Below are positions 16,274 through 23,281 of a stretch of DNA of 37,696 nt, one piece after another. Below the pieces are notes generated by a model, which searched no databases, was not told the origin of the DNA, and saw only the letters and a program-made list of their open reading frames with translations. Source of the DNA: Methanoregula sp. (GTDB lineage Archaea > Halobacteriota > Methanomicrobia > Methanomicrobiales > Methanospirillaceae); contig JAKLEQ010000008.1 of the NCBI GenBank assembly GCA_022711635.1, positions 1 through 37,696 of the forward strand, in the 5' to 3' direction. A program made the position numbers and the translations under genes. Within the stretch, counting starts at the first letter, position 1; every line of letters begins with the position of its first letter.

Positions 16274-17488
16274 ATGAAACACTTGTCCATCGGTCTTGAG
16301 GAAGCGCTCGCAATCACCCTCGGGCATATCCGGCCTCTCGGTGGTGAAGAGGTCGATCTCTCGGAGAGCACGGACCGTGTCGCTGCAGCAGACCTCTGTG
16401 CACGTGTCGACTCCCCGTCAATCGACTCCTCGCTCAAGGATGGGTATGCGGTCAAATCCGGCGATGTTGCTAGTGCAAACACGGACATCCCGGTTCGCCT
16501 GCGGCTGAATGGTTTCCTTGAGGCCGGGGGAAAGACCGAACTCACCCTTGGGGAAGGGACGACGATCCGGGTCCTGACCGGTGCCCGGATCCCCCGCGAC
16601 GCCGATGCGGTCCTGTCCGAAGAGTTCACACGGCAGGACGGGAGCGATATCCTTGCCATGAACTGTGCAGAACCCGGGCGCAATATCCTCTCCCGCGGGA
16701 CCGATGTGGCGTGCCATTCCGGCATCGTGAAGAAAGGGCAGGCATTATCGCCGGGAATCGTCGGGCTTCTTGCTGCTGCCGGGCACAGCCGGGTCCCGGT
16801 CTTTAAGAACCCGACTGTTGCCATCATCGGTACTGGTGACGAGATCGTTGCACCGGGCGAGGCGCTCTCCGAGGGTAAACTGTACGCGAGCAACATCCTG
16901 ACAACCCATGCCTGGTGCCGGCGGTACGGGATGAAGACCATGATGGCGGTCGTCCATGACGATGTCGACACGCTCACAAAAACCTTCACCCGGCTCTCTG
17001 CAGATACCGATGCGATCGTGACGAGCGGTGGGGCATGGACCGGGGACCGGGACTTTGTTGCCCAGGTGTTCGAGGGGCTCGGCTGGAAGCAGTACTTCCA
17101 CCGGATCCGGATCGGCCCGGGCAAGGCGGTCGGCTTCGGCATGCTCCAGGAAAAACCCGTCTTCATCCTGCCCGGGGGACCGTCCTCGAACCTGATGGGA
17201 TTTCTCCAGATCGCGCTGCCCGGCCTGCTCACCCTTGCCGGCAACGCAAACCCGCATCTCCCCGTGGTGAATGCCCGGCTTGGTACCGATCTTGAAGGGC
17301 GCCAGCGCGACTGGACCAATTTCTTCTTCGGGAGGCTCGAGGAAGGGGGAGACCTTCCGGTCTTTTACCCGCTCAGGGACAGCAGCAGGCTCCGGGCCAT
17401 TGCAGAGGCCGATGCAATTGCGGGAATACCCGAAGGGCGTGGGCCGCTCGTGCGGGGATCGGTTGTTCCGGTGCAGGTGCTGAAGTAG
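16274..17488 (+). CDS. moeA: molybdopterin molybdenumtransferase MoeA
   Basis: 404 residues from the ATG preceded by AGGAAGG; an ATG at 16190 would add 28 residues that do not look like family sequence. Motifs in order: SSLKDGYAVKSGD, VLTGARIPRDADAVL, EPGRNILSRGTDV, VAIIGTGDEIV, TSGGAWTGDRDF (where most homologues have Ser in the GGxSxGxxD motif), FHRIRIGPGKAVGFG, and FILPGGPSSN. MoeA ligates molybdate or tungstate to adenylylated molybdopterin. It is the second MoeA-type gene here and lacks the PBP domain of its neighbour, so the pair may specialise for metal (Mo versus W) or enzyme. Expression probably responds to the site at 16159-16176. Confidence 0.93.
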   Translation: MKHLSIGLEEALAITLGHIRPLGGEEVDLSESTDRVAAADLCARVDSPSIDSSLKDGYAVKSGDVASANTDIPVRLRLNGFLEAGGKTELTLGEGTTIRVLTGARIPRDADAVLSEEFTRQDGSDILAMNCAEPGRNILSRGTDVACHSGIVKKGQALSPGIVGLLAAAGHSRVPVFKNPTVAIIGTGDEIVAPGEALSEGKLYASNILTTHAWCRRYGMKTMMAVVHDDVDTLTKTFTRLSADTDAIVTSGGAWTGDRDFVAQVFEGLGWKQYFHRIRIGPGKAVGFGMLQEKPVFILPGGPSSNLMGFLQIALPGLLTLAGNANPHLPVVNARLGTDLEGRQRDWTNFFFGRLEEGGDLPVFYPLRDSSRLRAIAEADAIAGIPEGRGPLVRGSVVPVQVLK

Positions 17489-17495
17489 CCGGCAC

Positions 17496-17501
17496 TTTTT
17501 T
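17496..17501 (+). terminator. short oligo-T terminator after moeA
   Basis: A six-T run begins 8 bases after the moeA stop, in a CGGCAC-TTTTTT-CGGG context typical of archaeal termination. The 150 bases before the next gene then turn AT-rich. Confidence 0.4.
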
Positions 17502-17543
17502 CGGGAGAAAATTTCAGGTCGTTCCGGAAACGCAAGGGATAGT

Positions 17544-17618
17544 TGGTTAACTACGTTTGCAACCCCTTGTTAATCACTTGCTTTACCTATTGATTGTGAA
17601 TTCAACAAAATATATTTA
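17544..17618 (+). promoter_or_regulatory. promoter of the OsmC-family gene
   Basis: TGGTTAA (the reverse complement of TTAACCA) at 17544-17550 lies about 60 bases before a TATA box, AAAATATATTTA (17607-17618). The start is expected near 17640, giving a leader of about 10 bases before the ATG at 17650. A near inverted repeat, TTGATT-GTG-AATTCAA (17590-17605), abuts the TATA box. Confidence 0.45.
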
Positions 17619-17649
17619 CATCACTTTCCAATTCTATTCAGGTATTAAC

Positions 17650-18171
17650 ATGCTCAACAATATCGACACGACCCAGGTTGTCCAGTACAAAAAAGAGATC
17701 CAGGCAGATCCCAAGGAAGCGAAGTTCACCGCAAAGATTGAGGGGGACTGGCTCTTTGGGGAAGGTGGTCCCCAGTTCCGTTCAACGGTGAAGGTCAAGG
17801 ACGGCACTTATACCCTGGAAGCGAGCCACCCGAACTTCGCCGGCCCTGCCTGCCGGCCCGGCCCGATGGCGTTCGGGCTCTTCTGGTTCGCAGCCTGCTA
17901 TACGAGCACCTTTGTCACGGAAGCGGCAATGCGCAACCTGAACCTTACCGCGGTGAAGACCCGGGTGGAAGCGGACCTCGACTACACCGCCCAGTTCGAT
18001 CTTGGTAACAACCCCCTTATCACCGGGTACCGGGTGTTCATGGATGTCCGGGGGGACGTGATTGACGCGCAGGTCCAGGACCTGAAGGAGTATGCACTGA
18101 AGCGGTGCATGGGCATGTTTACTATCCGGAACGCAATAGCGCTGAATGCCGAAGTGCGGCTCCTCAAATAA
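17650..18171 (+). CDS. OsmC-family protein
   Basis: 173 residues from the ATG at 17650; an upstream TTG at 17557 would fall before the TATA box. The central helix FGLFWFAACYTSTFVTEAA carries C83, at the position of the reactive cysteine of OsmC/Ohr proteins; C68 (GPACRPGPM) and C153 (KRCMGMF) are other candidates, so the usual two-cysteine arrangement is not certain. N-terminal strands (KFTAKIEGDWLFGEGG) and C-terminal strands (YRVFMDVRGDV) complete the fold. OsmC proteins reduce organic or other peroxides, and some relatives sit with TusA in sulfur pathways. Its place beside TusA/DsrE genes and the shared upstream motif favour a thiol or persulfide role; inference. Confidence 0.82.
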   Translation: MLNNIDTTQVVQYKKEIQADPKEAKFTAKIEGDWLFGEGGPQFRSTVKVKDGTYTLEASHPNFAGPACRPGPMAFGLFWFAACYTSTFVTEAAMRNLNLTAVKTRVEADLDYTAQFDLGNNPLITGYRVFMDVRGDVIDAQVQDLKEYALKRCMGMFTIRNAIALNAEVRLLK

Positions 18172-18324
18172 TCCAGGGAAACGATCCGTCACTTTGGGAT
18201 CAATTAAAGGGGGATTCAGACGTGTCCCTCCATGATCCTTTGAATATCTCCTCACTTTTCCCTTATTCCCGGTATCCGGGGATAGTGGGCATGATGATTA
18301 ACACATGCGGAGTGGTTATCCGCA

Positions 18325-18684
18325 TCAGAATGGTTTAATCCAGTTACCATCGGGTCCCAGATTTTCACGAAGGGCAACGATGATCCCATTCGCTTTTTTG
18401 CCAGAACAATGCCACGCTACCACATCTCCATCATCGAGGCTTACGCCGCCGCGGATCCTGGTCCCGAGCCCGCATTCGATGCAGAGATCCGGCTTTTCCT
18501 GTTCGATCCGCGGGATCATATCAAGGAATCCGCTGCCGTAGAAGAGGGAGCGAAGGTCTTTTTCCCGGTGGCTGAAGTAGAGGAATTCGTAGGGCTTGCC
18601 CTCGATGGAAAAGAGGCAGTAATCGCGGTCGTGACGGGAGAACCGGCGGTGAAGAATAATCGTTCTGCTTTCAGGCCGTTTCAT
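18325..18684 (-). CDS. hypothetical protein in the DsrE/TusA-like operon
   Basis: 119 residues. It has a strand-rich N-terminus (RTIILHRRFSRHDRDYCLFSIEGKPYEFLYFSHREKDL) and a Cys pair in PDLCIECGLGTRIRGG, plus a late Cys-Ser in VVAWHCSGKKANG. No family is recognised. It overlaps the stop of the TusA-like gene by four bases, so it is translated with it and probably acts in the same process. The CxxC may bind metal or carry sulfur. About 150 bases beyond its 3' end, up to the OsmC stop, hold no gene that I can support. Confidence 0.72.
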   Translation of the reverse strand: MKRPESRTIILHRRFSRHDRDYCLFSIEGKPYEFLYFSHREKDLRSLFYGSGFLDMIPRIEQEKPDLCIECGLGTRIRGGVSLDDGDVVAWHCSGKKANGIIVALRENLGPDGNWIKPF

Positions 18685-18935
18685 CCGGCCACCCCCTCTT
18701 TTTTCGCCCTCGCAATGGTCACGATATACCGGTTCTTCCCCTCCGGGCTGACCGTCACATCATATCCCGTGCGGGAGAACGGGACCTCGACGGTATCCCG
18801 CTGGTCCCTCCGGACGAAGCAGGAGAACGATCCCCCTTCGGGCATTCCCTTCAGCTTCTGCTTGAGCCGGATCATAAGGGAGGTACAGGTAAGCGCCGTG
18901 AAGTCCGGTATCTCCCCCGTCGGTCTGTCGGTCAT
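18681..18935 (-). CDS. TusA-like protein lacking the CPxP motif
   Basis: 84 residues. The layout follows TusA/SirA: a leading strand (EIPDFTAL), the sulfur-carrier position with TCTSLMIRLKQKLKGMPEGG, then a strand (SFSCFVRRDQRDTVEVPFSRTGYDV) and a final strand (KNRYIVTIARAKK). In place of the usual Cys-Pro-x-Pro it has Cys-Thr-Ser-Leu: the cysteine stays, both prolines are gone. It may still carry a persulfide with altered reactivity or bind a partner. It starts 11 bases after the DsrE-type gene ends, so the three genes form one unit with that gene. Confidence 0.72.
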   Translation of the reverse strand: MTDRPTGEIPDFTALTCTSLMIRLKQKLKGMPEGGSFSCFVRRDQRDTVEVPFSRTGYDVTVSPEGKNRYIVTIARAKKEGVAG

Positions 18936-18946
18936 CTGAGATCGCT

Positions 18947-20191
18947 TCAGAAGAAGAGGATCCGCTGGTGGTTCCCGCCGGCATTCTTCGGTGCCGAGAA
19001 GAGGAGCTGTGCCAGTTCCTGGGTCCCGATATCCAGGACCCCCTTCAGCTGCTTGTTCTTCTGGGCACTCCGTCTCTGGAGCGACGGGGTGTGGGCATAG
19101 AACTCGAGGTTCTCGCTCCCGGACGCCGCGTCGATTACGTCCTGCATATTGAAGAAGACGTCGTCTGATTCCGCAGTATGGGTACCGGTCAGCGCGTAGA
19201 CCCCGTCTTCGAGGAAGATGACCCGGGTCGCGATGCCCTGGTGGGCAGCGGCGATTGCAAAGGAGAGCGCCCCGAACGTATGCTCGGTCCCGTAGGGAGT
19301 CCTTGTGATCACGATGACCTGCGACGGTGATGCGGATTCTTTCTTCCCCCAGGACTCCGGCCGGGGCTCTGTCCCCCGGGCTATCCCGGCGATACCGGAG
19401 GACTCGCCGGCGATGGGATGGTTCTTCCTGAAACGGTCGATCGTTACGTTCAAATTCCGGATCTTGCAGGGCTCGATCGTGCAGGTCGAGATCACGATCC
19501 CTTTACCGTCATCCCAGGTGCTGTAGCCTCTCGCGCCGGCGCACCGGCTGCAGACAAGCATCGTGAACGGCAGGTTCTTCTTCCCCGCGACCTGCTCCAG
19601 TTCCAGAAAACCCTCGCCGATGTTCCTGAACTCCGTGGGTTTCTGGTTGAGGTGGCTGATGTGGATCCCGTCCAGATACGCGTACACTTCCGGAGCCATC
19701 TGCTCCTCGACGGCTGCATGGAGGCAGGTCAAGGAATACTGGCAGGGGCGGTTCATGTACGGCGACGAGAGCTGCAGGAAACCGAACGTTCCGGAGCCCG
19801 TTTCGTGCCGCCGCCAGACCCTGACGAGTTCCCGCCAGAACGACCGGGGGTAACTGTTCTGCCGCCCGTTCTGGTCGGAGATATTATTGGGGTATTTCAT
19901 CTTCAGGGAAGAGAGGGAGATGCCCCGGAGATCCAGTTCCTCCCGGTCGCAGACGAGTCTTACCGAGGGGAGGGAGAGGATGATGTCCCAGAGCGGCAGG
20001 GTCTCCTCGTCATGGAGGCTGTAGAGCGAATCCCCGGTTAAGAAGAAGATGAAGAACGGGTCCTTTTCGCGGGAGGGGTGACGGAGAGCGTCCGGGTGGA
20101 TCGCGACAAAGAAATTTTTCAGCGATTCGGCGACCCAGGAGAGGCGCTCAGCGGTCAGTTTTTCGCCGAAAAGGAAAGAATTGGATGCCAT
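18947..20191 (-). CDS. protein of three DsrE-like domains
   Basis: 414 residues, while single DsrE proteins are about 120. Three repeats of the fold can be read. Domain 1 (about 1-110): PFFIFFLTGDSLYSL and VRLVCDREELDLRGI. Domain 2 (about 140-255): SLTCLHAAVEEQMAPEVYAY, LPFTMLVCSRCAGARGYS, and STCTIEPCKIRNL. Domain 3 (about 290-405): VIVITRTPYGTEHTFGALSFA, VIFLEDGVYALTG and LEFYAHTPSLQRR. Domain 2 keeps CSRC and CTIEPC cysteines; domain 3 has none at the usual place. DsrE-type proteins pass persulfide sulfur to or from TusA. A TATA box at about 20218-20227 and a TTAACCA core just after it suggest its own, repressible promoter. Domain boundaries are estimates. Confidence 0.75.
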   Translation of the reverse strand: MASNSFLFGEKLTAERLSWVAESLKNFFVAIHPDALRHPSREKDPFFIFFLTGDSLYSLHDEETLPLWDIILSLPSVRLVCDREELDLRGISLSSLKMKYPNNISDQNGRQNSYPRSFWRELVRVWRRHETGSGTFGFLQLSSPYMNRPCQYSLTCLHAAVEEQMAPEVYAYLDGIHISHLNQKPTEFRNIGEGFLELEQVAGKKNLPFTMLVCSRCAGARGYSTWDDGKGIVISTCTIEPCKIRNLNVTIDRFRKNHPIAGESSGIAGIARGTEPRPESWGKKESASPSQVIVITRTPYGTEHTFGALSFAIAAAHQGIATRVIFLEDGVYALTGTHTAESDDVFFNMQDVIDAASGSENLEFYAHTPSLQRRSAQKNKQLKGVLDIGTQELAQLLFSAPKNAGGNHQRILFF

Positions 20192-20205
20192 GATCTGAAA
20201 CGCGG

Positions 20206-20227
20206 TGGTTAATACCTTGTATATGTT
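20206..20227 (-). promoter_or_regulatory. core promoter of the DsrE-like operon with TTAACCA element
   Basis: On the minus strand, CATATACA (20219-20226) is followed by ATTAACCA (20213-20206) and then the ATG at 20191. The element lies between TATA box and predicted start, where a bound protein would repress. The leader would be under 15 bases. Confidence 0.45.
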
Positions 20228-20250
20228 TCAAAAGATGTTAAATAGTTGTG

Positions 20251-20478
20251 TTACGGCTTCGTGCACCGGAGTTCCCAGAGCCCGGAACCGATCTTTTTCG
20301 TCACGCAGTTCATGCCGTTATCCCTGCAGTACTGGGGGATTGAGTCCTGTGCCGCGGGCGGGTGGTCGCAGGTCACGACCAGCGTGTCGCCCGCTGCCAG
20401 CTTTTTGCTCTCCTTCTGGACCGCGAGGAGACAGAACGGGCAGACTTTTCCGGTAAGATCCAGTTTTTTGTCGGTCAT
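20251..20478 (-). CDS. tusA: TusA-family sulfurtransferase
   Basis: 75 residues from the ATG at 20478, which follows GGAGG by 11 bases; an upstream TTG at 20502 would overlap the transporter gene. The motif LTGKVCPFCLLAVQKESKKL places the sulfur-carrying cysteine at C13; the last residue of CPxP is Cys (CPFC), giving a second thiol at C16. The rest is the TusA fold (GDTLVVTCDHPPAAQDSIPQYCRDNG; LWELRCTKP). TusA accepts persulfide sulfur and hands it to partners, in E. coli including molybdenum-cofactor and tRNA thiolation. It follows the YeeE/YedE pair by 16 bases, an arrangement common in sulfur/selenium loci. Confidence 0.9.
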   Translation of the reverse strand: MTDKKLDLTGKVCPFCLLAVQKESKKLAAGDTLVVTCDHPPAAQDSIPQYCRDNGMNCVTKKIGSGLWELRCTKP

Positions 20479-20494
20479 GGTGAAGCATACCTCC

Positions 20495-21007
20495 TTACGC
20501 AATCCCCTTCAGCATCGCAACGACGAGGCCGGAGATCCAGAGGGTGAAGACAACCGACCCGATGCACATCCCGATGACGAAGAAGAGGGATTTGATACTC
20601 CCTTCCGAGGTCATGACGCACTGCCGGAGCGGGCAGCCGCCGAGGATAACCCCGATGATACCGATCGCAATCCCGCCGATGACGGCAAGGATGACGTAGG
20701 CGAGGGGCGAGAGCCCGGCCGGTGCTCCCGGGACCGGGGTAAACCCGCTAGTCAGTAACCAGAAGAAATGCTCGAAAGCGGACGGAGTGATCAGCCAGAA
20801 GACCAGGTAGCCGATGAATGCACCAGCGATCAGGGCGAGGTACCCGTTCAGGAGCCGGGTGTGGCGGAACATGAAGAAGTCCCGGAACCCGCCGATGGAG
20901 CAGAAGCCCGAGCGCTGCCCGAGCCACCCGATCAGGATGCCAAGCACGATAGTCACGATGGGGACGGCGACCACGGCGATTTCCTTCGAGAGCCAGCCTG
21001 CTGCCAT
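20495..21007 (-). CDS. YeeE/YedE-family transporter, second half-size subunit
   Basis: 170 residues, half the usual 350-400. It has about four hydrophobic helices. GQRSGFCSIGGFRDFFMFR and GGCPLRQCVMTSEG are the paired Cys-Gly motifs of the YeeE/YedE family, whose members import thiosulfate or take part in selenium or sulfane-sulfur handling. It shares one base with its partner gene (TAATG). Two half-size units presumably assemble into the full pseudo-symmetric channel. Substrate not shown by sequence. Confidence 0.87.
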   Translation of the reverse strand: MAAGWLSKEIAVVAVPIVTIVLGILIGWLGQRSGFCSIGGFRDFFMFRHTRLLNGYLALIAGAFIGYLVFWLITPSAFEHFFWLLTSGFTPVPGAPAGLSPLAYVILAVIGGIAIGIIGVILGGCPLRQCVMTSEGSIKSLFFVIGMCIGSVVFTLWISGLVVAMLKGIA

Positions 21008-21525
21008 TATACTTCACGCTCCGCGATTGTTGTCGCGATCCTGATCCCGACCAGGACACCGGCAATGATCCCGAGGAGGCCGATGAAAGCTATCGCATCC
21101 CCGTAGCCGACCCGGAGCGCGATCCGGTACGGGCACCCTCCCATGAACAGGGCGAAGACCATGAAAAAGAGCCCGCCGAGCAGGTACCAGAGGTACGAAA
21201 GTGCCGAGCCGGTCTTTGCCCGGAACTCGTCGTACGTTTTCGCCGAGATGAACGCCCCGATGAGGACGCCAACGACCGTCATGACGGGCAGGACCGCGTT
21301 CTGCGAGATGGGGGCGGCGGCGAGCTTCATGCCGGTCAGGGCATTGACGCCGATGTTCACGACATCGCGGGTGTGGCAGGCGACACAGAAGCCATAGGCC
21401 TCCGGCCCGCCGGCACTGATGAGGAGGACCTGCACGAGTGCCGCGAGGATACCGATCAGGAGCCCCACTACAAGGGGGTTCCGGGCAAGGGAATCGATAC
21501 CCGAGGGTTTATTCTCATTATCCAT
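21007..21525 (-). CDS. YeeE/YedE-family transporter, first half-size subunit
   Basis: 172 residues with about four hydrophobic helices. It carries the family motifs in the order AYGFCVACHTRDVVNIG and FMGGCPYRIALRVGYGD; the first differs from the usual GxxSGFC and has an extra cysteine (CVAC). The N-terminal 16 residues are polar. It starts the operon that continues with the second half and tusA. The promoter is likely in the AT-rich region 21540-21620. Together the three suggest uptake of thiosulfate or another sulfane-sulfur source handed to TusA. Confidence 0.87.
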   Translation of the reverse strand: MDNENKPSGIDSLARNPLVVGLLIGILAALVQVLLISAGGPEAYGFCVACHTRDVVNIGVNALTGMKLAAAPISQNAVLPVMTVVGVLIGAFISAKTYDEFRAKTGSALSYLWYLLGGLFFMVFALFMGGCPYRIALRVGYGDAIAFIGLLGIIAGVLVGIRIATTIAEREV

Positions 21526-21632
21526 GCGGATGTATTTCAGAAGAAAGGTAATTAAATTTGTCGAATTAATCTGATGAATTAATTAATAAAGGTTTACTTC
21601 ATTTTTGGAAATCGTTTAACATATTAATCTTC

Positions 21633-21648
21633 GGGAGCAATCGCTCCC
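21633..21648 (-). terminator. perfect hairpin between the coiled-coil gene and the yedE operon
   Basis: GGGAGC and GCTCCC form a six-pair stem with a four-base loop. It lies about 50 bases after the stop of the minus-strand gene at 21699-22271 and about 110 bases before the YeeE/YedE start. A-rich sequence on the plus strand (21661-21673) gives a T-run on the minus strand just before it. It may end the upstream transcript or be a leader structure; position favours the first. Confidence 0.45.
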
Positions 21649-21698
21649 TGGGTGACAAAATTTAAAAAAAAATCGAACCCGGATAAAAAATGAACAAA

Positions 21699-22271
21699 TT
21701 ATTTCAACCCATTCTCCTGCATTTCCTCCCGGACCTCGTCGATATGCATGACCCGGTCGAGGGCGGCACCGGTCAGGCAGTACCCCTGCTTGTCAAGGGC
21801 ATAGACCGGGAACTTGGCCAGATCCTCGGGGACGGGTTTCGCGGTGAGTTTCTTGAAGTTGAGGAGGTCCTGGACATGCAGGCCGATCTTGTCGCAGATC
21901 TCCCGGAGTTCCACGATCCAGCGCTTGAGGTCCCGGACATCTGCCCCGTCCCATTTGAAAATCTGGTAAATTTTCATGTAGGCGTCGCGTTCCAGCATGA
22001 TGTGGGTGGAGTTCTTGTCGGACTTCAGGTAGAATTCGAGAAAAGTCCGGGTATCCTTCACCTGTTGGGCGTGTTCGTAGGCGGCTGCCCGGCACTCTTT
22101 GAGCGCTTCCCTGAACGCTTCGGGTTCCATCTTACCGCCAAGTTTGGCGATATCGGTCGACAGTTCCTTCAGGTTCTCTTCAACCTCTTTCAGTTCGCTG
22201 ATCAGTTCTTCGAATTTCTGGTTCAGCTCTACCCCGAAGAACGCCTCCATGTACTCGGAACCTTTCGCCAT
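21699..22271 (-). CDS. coiled-coil hypothetical protein divergent from the sulfite-reductase-like gene
   Basis: 190 residues. Residues 10-60 are a heptad-rich helix (FEELISELKEVEENLKEL...), followed by more helices (AFREALKECRAAAYEHAQQVKDTRTFLEFYL) and a C-terminal region (PVPEDLAKFPVYALDKQGYCLTG). It is soluble and acidic with no signal. I do not recognise the family. It shares a 72-84-base control region with the siroheme protein gene, so co-expression is plausible and a regulatory or chaperone role can be imagined, without direct evidence. Confidence 0.75.
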   Translation of the reverse strand: MAKGSEYMEAFFGVELNQKFEELISELKEVEENLKELSTDIAKLGGKMEPEAFREALKECRAAAYEHAQQVKDTRTFLEFYLKSDKNSTHIMLERDAYMKIYQIFKWDGADVRDLKRWIVELREICDKIGLHVQDLLNFKKLTAKPVPEDLAKFPVYALDKQGYCLTGAALDRVMHIDEVREEMQENGLK

Positions 22272-22355
22272 CAGAAGTACTTGGTAATCCCATCCTATAA
22301 TCGTTCGTACTAAGGCAACATCTATCCATTAACGCGCCATAGGATGATAGGAAAT

Positions 22356-23222
22356 ATGCCCAGACTGCCACGAGTCAAGCAGGAGTTGTATACCAAAGGC
22401 GGGATTATCACGGAACGGGATCCCGACTTCTGTATCGTCCGGCTCCGGATGCCGGCCGGGATGATCTCCCCGGCCCAGATGAAAGGTGTTGGGGAGATCG
22501 CGGAGAGGTACGGCATTGATCAGGTTCACCTGACAACCCGCCAGACCATGGAGTTCCCTCACGTGGATCCTTCGAAGCTCGAGGGGCTCCTTTCCGAGCT
22601 CGAAGCGAACGGGACGCCGCTCGGGGCGGAACGCGAGGAGATCGTGAACGTTACCGCATGCCTCGGTTCACGGAACTGCAAGTTCGGGATCATCGACAGC
22701 GTCGGGCTTGCGAAAAAGATCGATACAGAGTTCTTTGGAAAGGAGCTCCCGATCAAGGTGCGGATCGCGATCTCCGCATGCCCGAACGGCTGCGAGAGCG
22801 AACGGCTCAACGAGATCGGGATCACCGGTATCCGTCGCCCGATCCGCGACCCGGGCCTCTGCACGGGGTGCGGGACCTGCGCCCACTACTGCCGGGAGAA
22901 GGCGATCCGCGTCGAGGACGGAATCATTGTCCTTGCGGCAGAGAAATGCATGGAGTGCGGGTTCTGCATCATGCCCTGCCCCTTCCATATCATCAAGGGT
23001 ACCGACCCCCAGTTCCGGATCACCGTTGGCGGGCACCGGGGCCGGCACCCGAAGATCGGCCGGCACCTGATAACCGTCAACACCGAGGAGGATGTTCTCC
23101 GGGTTGTGGAGAAGATCATCTATTGGATCCACCGGCAGGCATCCACGGGTTCGCTCCTCCCCGAGCAGCTGGATGAGCTTGAGTTCGACACGTTCAAGAG
23201 AGAGATAGCGGCGCTCGTTTAG
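22356..23222 (+). CDS. small siroheme sulfite-reductase-like protein with two ferredoxin clusters
   Basis: 288 residues from the second in-frame ATG; the ATG at 22344 adds four residues. The N-terminal nitrite/sulfite-reductase ferredoxin-like half (12-90, including HLTTRQTMEFP) precedes the siroheme-[4Fe-4S] ligands CLGSRNC (C102, C108) and CPNGC (C142, C146). Two [4Fe-4S] motifs follow: CTGCGTCAHYC (C169-C179) and CMECGFCIMPCP (C198-C208). This matches the short dissimilatory-sulfite-reductase-like proteins (Dsr-LP) of methanogens, whose substrate is mostly unproven; sulfite or another sulfur oxyanion is the natural candidate. It stands next to TusA/DsrE/YedE genes and converges on the fwd operon. 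Confidence 0.9.
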   Translation: MPRLPRVKQELYTKGGIITERDPDFCIVRLRMPAGMISPAQMKGVGEIAERYGIDQVHLTTRQTMEFPHVDPSKLEGLLSELEANGTPLGAEREEIVNVTACLGSRNCKFGIIDSVGLAKKIDTEFFGKELPIKVRIAISACPNGCESERLNEIGITGIRRPIRDPGLCTGCGTCAHYCREKAIRVEDGIIVLAAEKCMECGFCIMPCPFHIIKGTDPQFRITVGGHRGRHPKIGRHLITVNTEEDVLRVVEKIIYWIHRQASTGSLLPEQLDELEFDTFKREIAALV

Positions 23223-23225
23223 TAA

Positions 23226-23262
23226 TCTCCCCTCCTTTTTTCCGCACGGGAGAGAAAAAAAG
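23226..23262. terminator. bidirectional terminator between Dsr-like and rubredoxin genes
   Basis: TCTCCC (23226-23231) and GGGAGA (23248-23253) form a stem whose loop carries a T-run for the plus strand; an A-run at 23254-23261 gives a T-run for the minus strand. It lies between two convergent genes that end at 23222 and 23282, so it can stop transcription both ways. Confidence 0.6.
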
Positions 23263-23281
23263 TGGTGGTTTCAGGTATTTT

